A stretch of 64,000 nt of DNA from DATGUN01 sp035301285 (GTDB taxonomy: Bacteria > Bacillota > Bacilli > Bacillales > Amphibacillaceae), in NCBI GenBank assembly GCA_035301285.1, contig DATGUN010000012.1, positions 62,001 to 126,000 of the forward strand, given 5' to 3'. The notes beneath the pieces are model-generated. The model did no database searches, had not been told where the DNA came from, and was given only the letters and a program-made list of their open reading frames with translations. The translations under genes and the position numbers were made by a program. Below, in pieces: positions 1 through 8,721 of the stretch. Each line of letters opens with the position of its first letter. Position 1 is the first letter of the stretch.

Positions 1-68
1 CTATTTTACTAAAGCGCCCCTGTAGGCTATACTATAAGATAGATAGATTATAGAAGGAGAAAACATCA

Positions 69-527
69 GTGACAGAACAACAATTAGTGACATTAAGTGT
101 AGAAGGGAAAGTTGATTCAGGGCGGAAGAATGAAGTCCGTGTCAGAGATTTCCCTCCGATCATAGTTGATGAATCGGAACGTTTAGGCGGGACAAATGAT
201 GGACCGAACCCGTTGGAATACTTTTTGGGGGCGCTGTCAGCGTGTACGTCTATTATGGCGTCTTTTGCAGCGAAAGAGCAGAATTTTACATATAAAGATT
301 TGGAATATCATACAGAAGGTACATTGGATCCTCGAGGGTATCAAGGTGCAGAAGGTGTTCAGACCTACTTTGAAACGGTAAAGATTGATGTTGTCGTTGA
401 TACAAATGAGTCATCGGAGGCTTTGGAATGCTTGCGTGTAGCAGTTGAAGATAGGTGTCCACTGTTTAACCTATTGCAAGACGCGGGTGTGAATGTCATA
501 AGTCATTGGTCGAAAAAAGAAGAATAG
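69..527 (+). CDS. OsmC family protein (peroxiredoxin-like)
   Basis: The 152-residue product matches the OsmC/Ohr fold family, thiol-dependent peroxidases or related proteins of unknown substrate in the cytoplasm. Visible marks are the Gly-rich GGTNDGPNPLEYFLGALSAC stretch with the first conserved Cys at about residue 59, and a second conserved Cys in the DRCPLFNLL segment near residue 130; in this family the two cysteines form the redox pair. Length is normal for OsmC/YhfA-type proteins. The start is GTG at 69, about 7 bases after a clear AGAAGGAG site; no ATG lies nearby. The gene is monocistronic, followed at once by a good intrinsic terminator. Family assignment is firm; whether it reduces organic hydroperoxides cannot be told from sequence. 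Confidence 0.88.
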   Translation: MTEQQLVTLSVEGKVDSGRKNEVRVRDFPPIIVDESERLGGTNDGPNPLEYFLGALSACTSIMASFAAKEQNFTYKDLEYHTEGTLDPRGYQGAEGVQTYFETVKIDVVVDTNESSEALECLRVAVEDRCPLFNLLQDAGVNVISHWSKKEE

Positions 528-532
528 GAAAC

Positions 533-590
533 GGCTCTACGATGTTCATTGCCAATGTTGCGTGATGAAACATCGAAGGAGCTTTTTTTT
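533..590 (+). terminator. Rho-independent terminator after the OsmC gene
   Basis: An inverted repeat (GCTC..CGATGTT at 534-547 against AACATCG..GAGC at 569-582) is followed by a run of eight T. It starts 6 bases after the stop codon, so it ends the OsmC transcript. Confidence 0.8.
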
Positions 591-822
591 ATCGAATCAA
601 CCATTGGTATCATCAATCAATCTGACTGGATTTGTATGAAGAGGGGAGGATGAATACACACGTGTGGTGGTCGGATGTCGTGTGAATTATTTCCTGGGAA
701 ATCTGTCATGGAAGCTTGTGTTCATATACACTGATTCTAAGGGAGGACTTGAACTCCTTTCCTTTTACGGCTATATTGAATGTACAGAATGTATATTAAC
801 TTCAAATAAAGGGGAAGTAAAT

Positions 823-1371
823 ATGAATCAAAGGTATTGTAAGGAATGTGGGAATGAACTGTTACCAGAGAGTGTGTTTTGCAGTCATTGTGGCCAAAAG
901 ATAGAACAAGAGAATTCCCCCGTCCAGCAACAGACAGCAGTACAACAGCAACCTGTATTTTGGAAAAAGTATAAATGGGCCGTGGTAGGCATTGGCGTTA
1001 TATCTTTAATATTGATCATCTTTTTGGTGCAAAAAGATGATCCGGAAAAGGTTGCGGAAAAATTTGTGGAGCATGTTGGCAATGCTGAAATCGACAAAGC
1101 TTATGATTTGATGACGGTGGAAGCTGGGCGGGATTTTCGAGACGATTTTGAAGATATGTTGGAGTTCTATGATGGTGATAAAGAAGAAGCTCGTCGCGAT
1201 ATGCTTGAAAATGTAGATATCAGATCATTTGAAATAAGTGACGTGGAAAAGCTTTCCAAGAATGATGTTGAAATCACAGGTGACGTGTACTATGGGGATG
1301 GGGATGAAGAACAGATTATCATTGAAATCACTAAAGAAAACGGGAAATGGAAAGTAAAAGATACATACTAG
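823..1371 (+). CDS. Zinc-ribbon membrane protein with C-terminal extracytoplasmic domain
   Basis: The 182-residue protein opens with a CxxC...CxxC zinc ribbon (YCKECG and FCSHCG, residues 5-25), then a Gln-rich linker, one transmembrane segment (about residues 48-66), and an acidic domain of about 110 residues resembling DUF4878/lumazine-binding-like domains. The layout predicts a cytoplasmic zinc ribbon tethered to a membrane-anchored outer domain, common in Bacillaceae, function unknown. The start is ATG 823, preceded by AAAGGGGAAG at good spacing; an in-frame GTG far upstream would add 53 residues without family resemblance and is rejected. Neighbours give no functional hint. Confidence 0.75.
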   Translation: MNQRYCKECGNELLPESVFCSHCGQKIEQENSPVQQQTAVQQQPVFWKKYKWAVVGIGVISLILIIFLVQKDDPEKVAEKFVEHVGNAEIDKAYDLMTVEAGRDFRDDFEDMLEFYDGDKEEARRDMLENVDIRSFEISDVEKLSKNDVEITGDVYYGDGDEEQIIIEITKENGKWKVKDTY

Positions 1372-1449
1372 ATTGTTTGAATTCTAAAAGGAGGTAAAAC
1401 TCTTACATGTTAGGTTTTAATTCCTACCTATGAAAAGAGAGCTATATCA

Positions 1450-1478
1450 TTGACAGATGTAGGTTTTAATCGATAAGG
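1450..1478 (+). promoter_or_regulatory. Putative sigma-A promoter for the aldo/keto reductase
   Basis: TTGACA at 1450-1455 is followed after 16 bases by GATAAG (4 of 6 to TATAAT). The spacer contains the second copy of an 11-base direct repeat TAGGTTTTAAT (1411-1421 and 1460-1470), which could be a regulator site. Assignment is by motif only. Confidence 0.4.
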
Positions 1479-1505
1479 TATTTAATATGGAAGGGAGCGT
1501 TAAAT

Positions 1506-2348
1506 ATGACCATGGATATACCGAGTATTACTTTGAATGATGGTGTTATATTGCCTGCTGTTGGCTTTGGGACATATAAGCTGAATGGGAATTCGGGTGC
1601 AAATTCCATTCTTAGTGCAATCAATATCGGGTACAGGCTTATTGATACGGCGTATAATTATGAAAATGAAGGTACGGTTGGTGAGGCAATCAAACGGAGC
1701 AACGTCCCGAGATCGGAGCTGGCTGTGGCATCAAAGCTGCCAGGACGTTACCAAGACTATGACAGTGCGGTTAAGGCGATTCAGGAATCACTATACCGAG
1801 CCGATTTGGATTATTATGACTTGTACCTCATTCATTGGCCGAATCCGTCGCAAGGGATGTTCGTGGAAGCTTGGCAGGCATTGAATGATGCGAAAAAATG
1901 GGGACTTATAAGGTCGCTTGGGGTTTGTAATTTTCTTCCGGAGCATATTGAGCGGCTGGAGACGGAAACAGGCGTGAAACCAAGCATCAATCAAATTGAG
2001 TTGCATCCATTTTTCAATCAAGAAGAGCAGCGTAAATGGAATCAGGCACATGAAATTGTTACCCAGTCCTGGAGTCCGCTGGCAAAAGCAGATGATATTC
2101 TCCACGAAAAGGCCATTCAAACGATAGCTGGGAATTATAATAAAACGGTATCGCAAGTTATTTTGCGTTGGCATTATCAGTTAGGTAATATTGCGATTCC
2201 AAAGTCGGGCTCGCATAAAAGGCAAAAAGAAAATATATCGATTTTTGACTTTGAATTGACTGAAGCGGATATGAAGGAAATTTCAAATCTCACGCGTCCG
2301 AATGGGCGATTGAATGATCAGGATCCGGCTGTTTACGAAGAATTTTAA
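1506..2348 (+). CDS. Aldo/keto reductase
   Basis: The 280-residue NADPH-dependent reductase of the AKR superfamily (AKR5-like, similar in layout to B. subtilis YtbE/YvgN) reduces aldehydes and ketones such as methylglyoxal. The catalytic tetrad is visible: Asp and Tyr in IDTAYNYENE (about residues 49-54), Lys in ASKLPG (about 80) and His in LIHWPNP (about 113). The C-terminal IPKSG motif, which binds the 2'-phosphate of NADPH, is at about residue 230. Start ATG 1506 follows a GGAAGGGAG site. It appears monocistronic, with its own promoter and a terminator-like hairpin behind. Substrate is not deducible. Confidence 0.9.
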   Translation: MTMDIPSITLNDGVILPAVGFGTYKLNGNSGANSILSAINIGYRLIDTAYNYENEGTVGEAIKRSNVPRSELAVASKLPGRYQDYDSAVKAIQESLYRADLDYYDLYLIHWPNPSQGMFVEAWQALNDAKKWGLIRSLGVCNFLPEHIERLETETGVKPSINQIELHPFFNQEEQRKWNQAHEIVTQSWSPLAKADDILHEKAIQTIAGNYNKTVSQVILRWHYQLGNIAIPKSGSHKRQKENISIFDFELTEADMKEISNLTRPNGRLNDQDPAVYEEF

Positions 2349-2353
2349 ATAAG

Positions 2354-2390
2354 TGAAAGAGGGGGTGTACCAAGTGGTGCACTCTTTTTA
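2354..2390 (+). terminator. Probable terminator after the aldo/keto reductase
   Basis: AGAG(GGGG)TGTACC pairs with GGTGCACTCT across an AAGT loop, with one wobble pair and a G bulge, then five T. Position just after the stop supports a terminator role, though the stem is imperfect. Confidence 0.5.
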
Positions 2391-2439
2391 GGCTCTATAA
2401 TATTTGTTGGGGTAATAAACAATTTTAAAAAATAAAAGC

Positions 2440-2586
2440 ACGCAAACTCCTATTTTGTTAAACTTAGATTAGACCATAAAGCAAGCACAAAAAGGAGTTG
2501 CGTGTACCTTGAATTCCTACAATATTTTGCCAGGATTAGAAGAATTTATTATTACTAAGTCTTTGGAACATGATAGTCCAATATGA
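2440..2586 (+). mobile_element. Possible decayed insertion-sequence end with transposase N-terminal fragment
   Basis: CACGCAAACTCCT (2440-2452) is an imperfect inverted repeat of AGGAGTTGCGTG (2493-2504). Just after it, an AAAGGAG ribosome site and TTG at 2509 open a 25-codon reading frame that begins LNSYNILPGLEEFIITKSLE and stops at 2586. An N-terminus of the form ILPGLEE..ITK resembles ISL3-type transposase starts as I remember them. The frame is far too short for a transposase, so this would be a relic. A similarity search of 2430-2600 against IS collections would decide. Confidence 0.3.
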
Positions 2587-2615
2587 AGATTTGAATATAA
2601 CATGGAGGGATCATT

Positions 2616-3401
2616 GTGAAATACGCTTTGTATCAAATGGATATTGTTGCAGGTCACCCTGAAGAAAACCGGAAAAAGGTCAAGAAGTGGGTTGAAGTGA
2701 CAATGCTTGAACAGAAGCCGGATGTTTTAATGCTCCCAGAAATGTGGACAACGGCATTTACACTCCCGGAGCTCGAAGATATAGCCGATGATGACGGCGA
2801 ACCGACGACCGCTTTTATCCAAAAGCTCGCAAAACAGAATAAGGTCAATATTATAGCAGGCTCCATCGCGAATAAAAAGCAAGGAGACGTTTATAATACA
2901 GCGTTTGTTGTTGACCGGAAAGGGACTGTTGTTTACTCATACGATAAAATTCATTTGGTTCCCATGCTGGATGAGCACCTTTATTTGACGGGTGGCCAAG
3001 AAAAAGTGCACATGTTTGAACTGGAGGGTGTGAAAATGGGAATCATCATTTGTTATGATTTGCGCTTTCCAGAACTCGCCAGAAATCTGATGCTTGAAGG
3101 GGTCGAGGTGTTGCATATTGTGGCCGAATGGCCAGCGCCGCGCAAAGATCATTGGAAGCATCTCCAACTGGCACGTGCAATCGAAAATCAAATGTATGTT
3201 GTATCCTGTAATCGTGTTGGCGTTTATAATGATGAGGAATTTGCTGGTACTTCGATGATGATTGACCCGTGGGGCGTACCAATCAAAGTAGGAAGTAAAG
3301 ATAAAGAGGAAACGATTGTATCAAGGATTGATTTGGAGACTGTCCCTGAAATCAGAAAGAATGTACCGATCACTACAAGCAGAGTACCGGAGTTATATTA
3401 A
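2616..3401 (+). CDS. Nitrilase-superfamily carbon-nitrogen hydrolase
   Basis: A 261-residue cytoplasmic amidase with the complete Glu-Lys-Cys triad of the superfamily: Glu in MLPEMWTTAF (about residue 42), Lys in YDKIHLVP (about 112), Cys in IIICYDLRFPE (about 147). The closest architecture is the omega-amidase/2-oxoglutaramate amidase branch (B. subtilis MtnU/YkrU, E. coli YafV), which hydrolyses 2-oxo-acid amides left by glutamine transaminases. No methionine-salvage genes are adjacent, so that role is only suggestive. The start is GTG 2616, 6 bases after GGAGGG. The gene is flanked by possible insertion-sequence relics on both sides. Confidence 0.87.
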   Translation: MKYALYQMDIVAGHPEENRKKVKKWVEVTMLEQKPDVLMLPEMWTTAFTLPELEDIADDDGEPTTAFIQKLAKQNKVNIIAGSIANKKQGDVYNTAFVVDRKGTVVYSYDKIHLVPMLDEHLYLTGGQEKVHMFELEGVKMGIIICYDLRFPELARNLMLEGVEVLHIVAEWPAPRKDHWKHLQLARAIENQMYVVSCNRVGVYNDEEFAGTSMMIDPWGVPIKVGSKDKEETIVSRIDLETVPEIRKNVPITTSRVPELY

Positions 3402-3486
3402 AGGACAATGGATAATAGGCTCATTTTCGGTGCCGATTTTATTTAATCTTAAATAATGTTAACAAAAGAGAAAGAGTAATTGAATG

Positions 3487-3529
3487 TACCCCTTAAATTA
3501 GACCAAAATCTGATTGAAGGGGTATTTTT
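3487..3529 (+). terminator. Terminator-like hairpin (possibly an insertion-sequence end)
   Basis: TACCCCTT (3487-3494) pairs with AAGGGGTA (3517-3524), followed by five T. It can end the nitrilase transcript 86 bases upstream. The context also resembles the terminal bases of some IS3-family elements; no transposase reading frame survives behind it. Confidence 0.5.
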
Positions 3530-3825
3530 GTATGGCGGCATATGTCTTAGCGTGTCTTCTGAAATTTTATTCATTAAATAGTTGGTTCTCATGATCGAAA
3601 ATATATTCGCTATCGTAAAGCGGTTGATTCGATAACCCGAAACAAAATGCATGTACATATATAGTGGGGAGGATTACATTGAGAGAAGGGCATTAAGACC
3701 TAATTTTGATGTGCTGCCACGTTCGTTAGTCATATCTATTCATTTTGTCCAAAAACGATTGATTTATGTGCACGAATCTTGTAGTCTTACCTTTAAATAG
3801 GAGACATTAAGGACTTGTGTTTTTG
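3530..3825. other. Gene-free stretch upstream of the surface nucleotidase
   Basis: No reading frame with a ribosome site or family resemblance is seen. Short interrupted peptides and a GGGGAGGATTACATTG start-like signal near 3663-3679 lead only to a few codons. It may be eroded mobile DNA plus the promoter region of the next gene. Confidence 0.4.
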
Positions 3826-3839
3826 TGTAAACGTTAACA
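3826..3839 (+). promoter_or_regulatory. CcpA catabolite-responsive element (cre)
   Basis: TGTAAACGTTAACA fits the B. subtilis cre consensus TGWAANCGNTNWCA at every position. It lies 62 bases upstream of the nucleotidase ribosome site, where CcpA binding would usually repress. The match is seen; regulation is inferred. Confidence 0.7.
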
Positions 3840-3901
3840 AAGAGTAAAAGAATGGAAAGCAGTCATTTTGATTCATACATAACTAAGGGGAGTGTTTATG
3901 C

Positions 3902-6900
3902 GTGCTATTGAAAAAACGAAGCAGATTGATCAGCTTTTGGGCGGTGTTGATTTTATTTTCCAGTATCATGACGCCAGCAACAGGGTCGATTACGGTCGAA
4001 GCTGCTGACGAGAATGACGGTCATGAGGTGAATGAAGAGGAAGATGGTTCATTTAACCTGTCACTGATGCATATGAATGATACGCATGCACATGTCGAGC
4101 CATTGCCGCAAATGATGACGGCCATCAAGGAATTTCGAGCAGAACATGAGGATGCGATGCTGTTCCATGGTGGCGATGTTTTTTCCGGAACGTTGTACTT
4201 CAATGAATTCAAAGGGAAGGCCGCTCTTGATTTGTTGAATATGATGGATATCGATGCCATGACTTTCGGAAATCACGAGTTCGATTTAGGAAATCGGGAA
4301 AATGGACATGCATCATTGTCTGAATTTGTAGAAGGCGCCAATTTTCCAATGCTTGGGTCGAATATCGACTTTTCAGATGACCCATTCATGTCGGGACTTG
4401 TCGGTGATGATTCTCCTGTAACAATGGCAGAGGAATCTGGTGATGGTGATATTTACAACAGTATCATAAAAGAAGTCGACGGTGAGAAAGTCGGTGTTTT
4501 TGGATTGACCACGGAAGATACCAAAGATATCGGCAGTCCGGAAGATGTCACGTTCAATGATTTTAAAGAAACAGCGGAACAAACGATAGATGAATTGGAA
4601 GGGGCAGGTGTCAACAAAATTATCGCCGTCAACCATATAGGGTATGATAGTGATCCATCGGTAGGAAATGATTTGCGCCTGGCATCTGAAGTGGATGGCA
4701 TTGACATTATTGTCGGGGGTCATTCGCATACCGCATTGGAAGAACCTGTTTTAGTAGAAGAAGATGAAAATGGTGAGTCGAAAGACCCGACGGTTATCGT
4801 CCAGGCCGGTGAGTATTCCGAATACCTTGGTACGTTGGATGTGATTTTTGATGAGGACGGTGTCATTGAAGAATACTCCGGCGAGCTGCTTGATGTTGAT
4901 GCATATGAAGCGGACGAAGAAGCGGTACAGGTTCTCAGCACGTATAAAGACGAAGTGGATGAAACAAAAAATAAAGAAATCGGTGCTGAAGCCGAAAAAG
5001 ATCTCCCGAACCCACGCAAGGATGAGACAGGGAATGACAGTGTCCGTGCCAATGAAACGGAACTTGGGAATTTGGTAACCGATGCCATGCTTGCTAAAGC
5101 GAAGGAAAAGTTTCCCGAAACTGCAATCGCCTTTCAAAACGGAGGAGGTATCCGGGCTCCGATTGATGCAGGTCCGATAACGGTCGGGGATGTCATCAAT
5201 GTTTTACCGTTTGGAAATGATCCTGTCATTGCAGAGGTAACCGGTGCTGAAATTGAGGATATATTGGAGCATAGTGTTCGAGATGTACCGGAAGAGACCG
5301 GTTTTCTCCAGGTATCCGGGATGACGTTCACGTTTGACAGTACGAAAGAACCTGGTGAACGTGTCGTTGAGATGTATGTGGAAGAAGGTGATGAATCCAC
5401 ACCGATTGATCCGGATGAGACATATGTCGTCACAACGAACAATTTTATCGGTCAAGGTGGAAGTGATTATGAAACGTTCGCGAACGCTTATGATGAAGGA
5501 CGTGTCAAAGATATCGGCGAAGTGGACTGGGAGCAATTCCGCGATTATATGACCGATGATAAATACCTTGGCGGTAACGTTCGTGCGGAAAGAGAAGGGC
5601 GTATTGTGGACCTCAAAGATGAGGACGTGCCTGAGGAACCCGAAGAACCGGGTAATGATGACGATGAAGAAAATGGAGACGAAGAAGACTTCGAGTTGTC
5701 GCTCATGCATATGAACGATACGCATGCACATACCGAAGCTTTTACACAGATGATAACAGCTATCAATGAATTCCGCGCAGACAATGAAAATGCCATGTTA
5801 TTCCATGGAGGAGATGTTTTCTCCGGAACATTGTATTTCAATGAGTTTAAAGGACAAGCGGATTTAGCCATGCTGAACTTGATGGATATCGATGCAATGG
5901 TTTTTGGTAATCATGAATTCGATTTAGGGGATATTGAAGAAGGACATGAATCTCTCTCTGAGTTTGTAGAAGGGGCAAACTTCCCAATGCTCGGTTCGAA
6001 TATCGATTTTTCAGGCGATCCATTTATGTCGGATTTGGTTGTGGAGGACGCACCTGTCCATATGGGCGATGTGTCCATGCAAGCTGAAGACGATGGGAAT
6101 GTTTACAACAGCATCATTAAAGAAGTGGATGGTGAAGAAATCGGTATTTTCGGATTGACGACTGAAGATACTGAAAATATCGCCAGCCCTGTTGAAGTTT
6201 CCTTCAAAGATTTTAAGGAATCTGCGGAAACAGCGATCGCAGAATTGGAAGATGAGGGGGTCAACAAGATAATCGCCGTCAATCATATCGGTTATGATAG
6301 CGATCCATCGGTCGGTAATGATTTGAGACTTGCATCTGAAGTGGACGGGATTGATATTATTGTCGGAGGGCATTCGCATACTGTGCTGGATGCACCTGTC
6401 TTAGTCGATAAGGATGAAAATGGGGATTCGAAAGATCCAACTGTCATTGTCCAAGCCGGGGAATATGCTGAACATCTTGGAACATTGGATGTCACTTTCG
6501 ATGATGAAGGCGTTGTTGACAGTTACTCAGGAGAGTTGCTTGATGTTGATGAATATGAGGCTGACGAAGAAGCAGAAGAGGTCCTGAGCGAATATAAGGA
6601 AAAAGTCGATAAAGTCATGAATGAAGAAATCGGGGCAGAAGCGATGAAAGATTTGACCAATCCACGCCAAGATGAGCCTGGTGATGATAGTGTCCGGGCC
6701 AATGAAACGGAACTTGGCAATGTCATTACCGATTCCATGTTGGCAAAAGCACAGGAAAAGTTTCCTGAAACGGTCATTTCCTTTCAAAATGGCGGTGGGA
6801 TCCGGGAAGCGATTGATAAAGGTCCCATTACGGTTGGTGAAGTCATAAGTGTCTTGCCATTCGGAAACGATCCAGTTATAGTCGAATTGTCTGGTGCTGA

Positions 6901-7537
6901 GATCAAAGATATATTGGAACATAGTGTACGCCAAGCACCGGCAGAAAGTGGTGCGTTTCTCCATGTGTCCGGTATGATGTTTTATTATGACAGCACGAAA
7001 GATGAAGGAGAACGTGTTGTCAAAATGTATGTGGAACAGGACGGTGAACGTGTCCCAATTGAGTCCGATGAAACCTACCTGACGACGACAAACGGCTTCA
7101 CCAGTCAAGGTGGCGACGGTTTCGAAACGTTTGCCGAAGCTTATGAAGATGGCCGTGTCAAGGATATTGGCGAGATCGACTGGGAACAATTCCGTGATTA
7201 CATGGTTGAAGAAAAATATCTTGATGGTGTGGTCGATCCGGAAAGAGAAGGTCGTATTGTTGACTTGGATGGTGATCCACTCCCATCCGATCCTGAAGAT
7301 CCGGAGGGTCCTGATGAACCAGAAGAAAATGGCGATGATAATGGTAAGGATGACGGTGAGAAACCTGTAGCTGGACCAGACAACGGAAATGGTACTGATG
7401 GCCATGATAAAACCAATCAACATTTACCGAAAACAGCAACGAATATATACAATCTTTTGTTGATAGGAGCGATCCTTATTATTTCAGGAATGATCGTGTT
7501 TATCTATCAACGGAAAAAGAGAGCTAAAAATCACTGA
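3902..7537 (+). CDS. Cell-wall-anchored protein with two 5'-nucleotidase modules
   Basis: The 1211-residue exported enzyme carries two complete UshA/5'-nucleotidase units in tandem. Residues 1-35 are a signal peptide. Unit A runs about 50-570 (NDTHAH at 59-64, GGDVFSG, GNHEFDLG, GGHSH, then the C-terminal 5'-nucleotidase domain with FQNGGGIR). Unit B, about 596-1115, repeats the same motifs with every metal ligand retained. An Asp/Glu/Pro linker joins them. The tail has LPKTA at 1175-1179, a hydrophobic span and RKKR: a sortase signal. The expected job is dephosphorylation of extracellular nucleotides for phosphate and nucleoside supply. The start is GTG 3902 after AAGGGGAG; the ATG at 3898 is out of frame. 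LPxTA rather than LPxTG suggests a class D-type sortase (inference). The cre box upstream points to catabolite control. Confidence 0.92.
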   Translation: MLLKKRSRLISFWAVLILFSSIMTPATGSITVEAADENDGHEVNEEEDGSFNLSLMHMNDTHAHVEPLPQMMTAIKEFRAEHEDAMLFHGGDVFSGTLYFNEFKGKAALDLLNMMDIDAMTFGNHEFDLGNRENGHASLSEFVEGANFPMLGSNIDFSDDPFMSGLVGDDSPVTMAEESGDGDIYNSIIKEVDGEKVGVFGLTTEDTKDIGSPEDVTFNDFKETAEQTIDELEGAGVNKIIAVNHIGYDSDPSVGNDLRLASEVDGIDIIVGGHSHTALEEPVLVEEDENGESKDPTVIVQAGEYSEYLGTLDVIFDEDGVIEEYSGELLDVDAYEADEEAVQVLSTYKDEVDETKNKEIGAEAEKDLPNPRKDETGNDSVRANETELGNLVTDAMLAKAKEKFPETAIAFQNGGGIRAPIDAGPITVGDVINVLPFGNDPVIAEVTGAEIEDILEHSVRDVPEETGFLQVSGMTFTFDSTKEPGERVVEMYVEEGDESTPIDPDETYVVTTNNFIGQGGSDYETFANAYDEGRVKDIGEVDWEQFRDYMTDDKYLGGNVRAEREGRIVDLKDEDVPEEPEEPGNDDDEENGDEEDFELSLMHMNDTHAHTEAFTQMITAINEFRADNENAMLFHGGDVFSGTLYFNEFKGQADLAMLNLMDIDAMVFGNHEFDLGDIEEGHESLSEFVEGANFPMLGSNIDFSGDPFMSDLVVEDAPVHMGDVSMQAEDDGNVYNSIIKEVDGEEIGIFGLTTEDTENIASPVEVSFKDFKESAETAIAELEDEGVNKIIAVNHIGYDSDPSVGNDLRLASEVDGIDIIVGGHSHTVLDAPVLVDKDENGDSKDPTVIVQAGEYAEHLGTLDVTFDDEGVVDSYSGELLDVDEYEADEEAEEVLSEYKEKVDKVMNEEIGAEAMKDLTNPRQDEPGDDSVRANETELGNVITDSMLAKAQEKFPETVISFQNGGGIREAIDKGPITVGEVISVLPFGNDPVIVELSGAEIKDILEHSVRQAPAESGAFLHVSGMMFYYDSTKDEGERVVKMYVEQDGERVPIESDETYLTTTNGFTSQGGDGFETFAEAYEDGRVKDIGEIDWEQFRDYMVEEKYLDGVVDPEREGRIVDLDGDPLPSDPEDPEGPDEPEENGDDNGKDDGEKPVAGPDNGNGTDGHDKTNQHLPKTATNIYNLLLIGAILIISGMIVFIYQRKKRAKNH

Positions 7538-7550
7538 TCCTGATTGGTTA

Positions 7551-7592
7551 AACCTTGCATTTCCTTGATGTTCGGGAGATGCAAGGTTTTTA
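7551..7592 (+). terminator. Terminator after the nucleotidase gene
   Basis: A perfect 10-bp stem (AACCTTGCAT at 7551-7560, ATGCAAGGTT at 7579-7588) followed by a T-rich run. Confidence 0.85.
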
Positions 7593-7614
7593 ATATTATT
7601 CGAAATTGTTTAAC

Positions 7615-7652
7615 CGTCAACGAAATAGGCGTGATTGCCAAATTCGTTGACG
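7615..7652 (-). terminator. Inverted repeat downstream of proline dehydrogenase
   Basis: CGTCAACGAA (7615-7624) and TTCGTTGACG (7643-7652) form a perfect 10-bp stem between two convergent genes. On the minus strand it follows the proline dehydrogenase stop by about 60 bases. The bases after it are only weakly T-rich, so it may be a weak terminator. Confidence 0.4.
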
Positions 7653-7710
7653 TAAAACATTTTTGCTCTGATTCCTTAACCTCCCACCATGGAAGGCGTG
7701 TCCTGCCATC

Positions 7711-8721
7711 TTATCTTTTCTTTTTCCGTTTGACGCTCCCACGCCATAGAAGAACAGCCGATAGTGCTGCTGCACCGCCAATGAGCGGGCCTTTTTTTAA
7801 TTTATTGTCTTCGGTGTAGAGTGCGTCTTTGATAATGAGATTGACGTTTTGTGGACGTTCTGCGAGACGACGCATGAAGTATCCGAACCAGTCGACGCCA
7901 AATGGGATATATGTACAAAATTGATAGCCTTCCTCGGCTAGTTGATGTTGCATATTTGTACGGAAGCCAAAAAGCATTTGGAACTCGAACTGATCGGTTG
8001 GTATGTTATTTTCCGCTGCAAAGTTCTTCAGTTCCTCTATGATTTGATGATCATGTGTACCGAAAGATGTAAATGTGCCACTTAAAAGGCGTTCTTTGGC
8101 GAGTTTAATAAAATTGAAATCGATATCACTTTTGTCCTGATAAGCAACCTCTGCACTTTCTTTATATGCTCCTTTTACAATCCGGACACGCATATCCGCT
8201 AGATCATGAAGGGCATTGGCTGCATCGTGGAGATACGTCTGGATGACTGTTCCGACAAGATCATATGTCTTGTGTAGCGTTTTCACGATTCTTAACGTTT
8301 CATGGTAATGTGCGTAATCTTCCATATCGATATTGATGAAAATACCATACCGCGTTGCAATATCTAGTATGGCCTTCATATTTTCCATGCAATAGGCTTC
8401 ATTGATGTCCAGTCCGAGCTGTGTGAGCTTGACTGAAAGATGACAGTCCGCATGTTCCTCGTGTATAGTTTCAAGAAGCTTGATGATTTTCTCTTTCGCC
8501 TCAGAAGCTTCTGTTTTATCGGAAACAAATTCACCCAAATTATCAAGGGTGCAGCTGATCCCTTGTGCATTCAGTCGTTTGACTTCTTTCATGACAGTTG
8601 AAATGGATGTGCCTGCAACAAAACGGTCCGCACCAAGGGAAAAACCCCATTTTTTGGCTTGTGTGTTCAAGAACCGATTGTTTGCCAGGCCAATAAAAAA
8701 ATCACGTGTTAAATTAGACAT
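7711..8721 (-). CDS. Proline dehydrogenase (monofunctional)
   Basis: The 336-residue FAD enzyme oxidises L-proline to delta-1-pyrroline-5-carboxylate. The length fits the stand-alone Bacillus enzymes (PutB/FadM type) rather than bifunctional PutA. Recognisable family blocks are RIVKGAYKE (about residue 180), the QMLFGFRTNMQ region (about 245) and the C-terminal YMRRLAERPQN-like segment seen here as YFMRRLAERPQN, whose Arg pair binds the substrate carboxylate. The start chosen is ATG at 8721, 8 bases after AAGGGG; two upstream in-frame ATGs overlap or precede that site. No P5C dehydrogenase gene lies next to it. In halophiles proline is both osmolyte and carbon source, which fits the other osmolyte genes here. 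Confidence 0.9.
   Translation of the reverse strand: MSNLTRDFFIGLANNRFLNTQAKKWGFSLGADRFVAGTSISTVMKEVKRLNAQGISCTLDNLGEFVSDKTEASEAKEKIIKLLETIHEEHADCHLSVKLTQLGLDINEAYCMENMKAILDIATRYGIFINIDMEDYAHYHETLRIVKTLHKTYDLVGTVIQTYLHDAANALHDLADMRVRIVKGAYKESAEVAYQDKSDIDFNFIKLAKERLLSGTFTSFGTHDHQIIEELKNFAAENNIPTDQFEFQMLFGFRTNMQHQLAEEGYQFCTYIPFGVDWFGYFMRRLAERPQNVNLIIKDALYTEDNKLKKGPLIGGAAALSAVLLWRGSVKRKKKR

Noticed and set aside
664..822. 5' extension of the zinc-ribbon gene
   Set aside because: No ribosome site before the upstream GTG, while ATG 823 has one and starts the zinc ribbon.
7544..7819. Plus-strand frame behind the nucleotidase gene
   Set aside because: It runs through a terminator and antisense to the proline dehydrogenase end; no ribosome site.
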